Part shown: piece by piece, positions 6,385-6,461 of the stretch
Numbering within the stretch: position 1 is the stretch's first letter
Layout: the number at the start of each line of letters is the position of its first letter
Source of the DNA: an uncultured Oscillospiraceae bacterium
GTDB taxonomy: Bacteria > Bacillota > Clostridia > Oscillospirales > Acutalibacteraceae
Assembly (NCBI GenBank): GCA_900552285.1
Contig: URYV01000090.1
Location: 1 to 6,461, forward strand
Length of the DNA: 6,461 nt
Direction: 5' to 3'
Notes under the pieces: model-generated
Databases searched by the model: none
What the model was told of the DNA's origin: nothing
The model's input: the letters and a program-made list of their open reading frames with translations, nothing else
Translations under genes and position numbers: made by a program

Positions 6385-6461
6385 CAGTCGACCGTCACGT
6401 CAATGTCAACCTTAGGGGCGGGCTTTTCGGCCTTTTCCTCCGGCTCGGCCTTTACGGCGGG
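6384..6461 (-). CDS. C-terminal tail of the gene preceding recX, possibly RecA (partial)
   Basis: Upstream of recX on the minus strand an open frame enters from the right window edge and ends at a TGA (6384-6386) that shares one base with the recX ATG. Its last 25 residues are rich in Ala, Pro, Lys and Glu (AVKAEPEEKAEKPAPK) and finish with KVDIDVTVD. A low-complexity, acidic C-terminal tail is typical of bacterial RecA, and recA often directly precedes recX, so RecA is the best guess. The diagnostic core domain is outside the window, so the identity is inference from context. No gene symbol is assigned. Confidence 0.6.
   Translation of the reverse strand, partial: PAVKAEPEEKAEKPAPKVDIDVTVD

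Noticed and set aside
1..6461. Search for mobile elements, CRISPR arrays, tRNA/rRNA genes or an undescribed multi-gene system
   Set aside because: No repeat arrays, transposase or integrase motifs, tRNA-like structures or unknown gene clusters were seen. All space is filled by recognisable housekeeping genes.

Overview
The window looks like ordinary chromosomal core sequence from a moderate-GC Gram-positive bacterium, most likely a Clostridia-type Firmicute. The reasons are a short-form serine acetyltransferase, strong GGAGG-type ribosome-binding sites, a LivK-like solute-binding protein, and the recX / rimO / pgsA neighbourhood. This assignment is inferred from gene content and style, not from a database match.

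Layout. Positions 1-990 (+) hold most of a branched-chain amino acid ABC transporter substrate-binding protein, cut off at its 5' end by the window edge. Positions 991-1119 are a convergent intergenic region with two strong hairpin terminators in tandem. From 1120 to the right edge the minus strand carries one tightly packed run. In transcription order it is: the C-terminal tail of an unidentified protein (possibly RecA), recX, rimO, pgsA, cysE, a HAD-family phosphatase and cysS. Junctions are overlaps of 1-4 bases or gaps of 13-17 bases, so no internal promoter or leader is apparent. The set is probably one polycistronic transcript whose promoter lies to the right of the window.

Function. 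The minus-strand run mixes housekeeping roles: control of recombination (RecX), methylthiolation of ribosomal protein S12 (RimO), phosphatidylglycerol synthesis (PgsA), the first step of cysteine synthesis from serine (CysE) and cysteinyl-tRNA charging (CysS). CysE and CysS form a small cysteine supply-and-use module. The HAD phosphatase between them is translationally coupled to CysE, and its substrate cannot be read from sequence. RimO also needs cysteine-derived sulfur, which gives a loose metabolic link.

No mobile element, CRISPR array, RNA gene or novel defence or biosynthetic system is visible. The most notable details are an identical ribosome-binding/overlap module used at two separate gene junctions, a TTG start for pgsA, a recX without a clear Shine-Dalgarno, and long mirror open frames on the plus strand that reflect codon choice.
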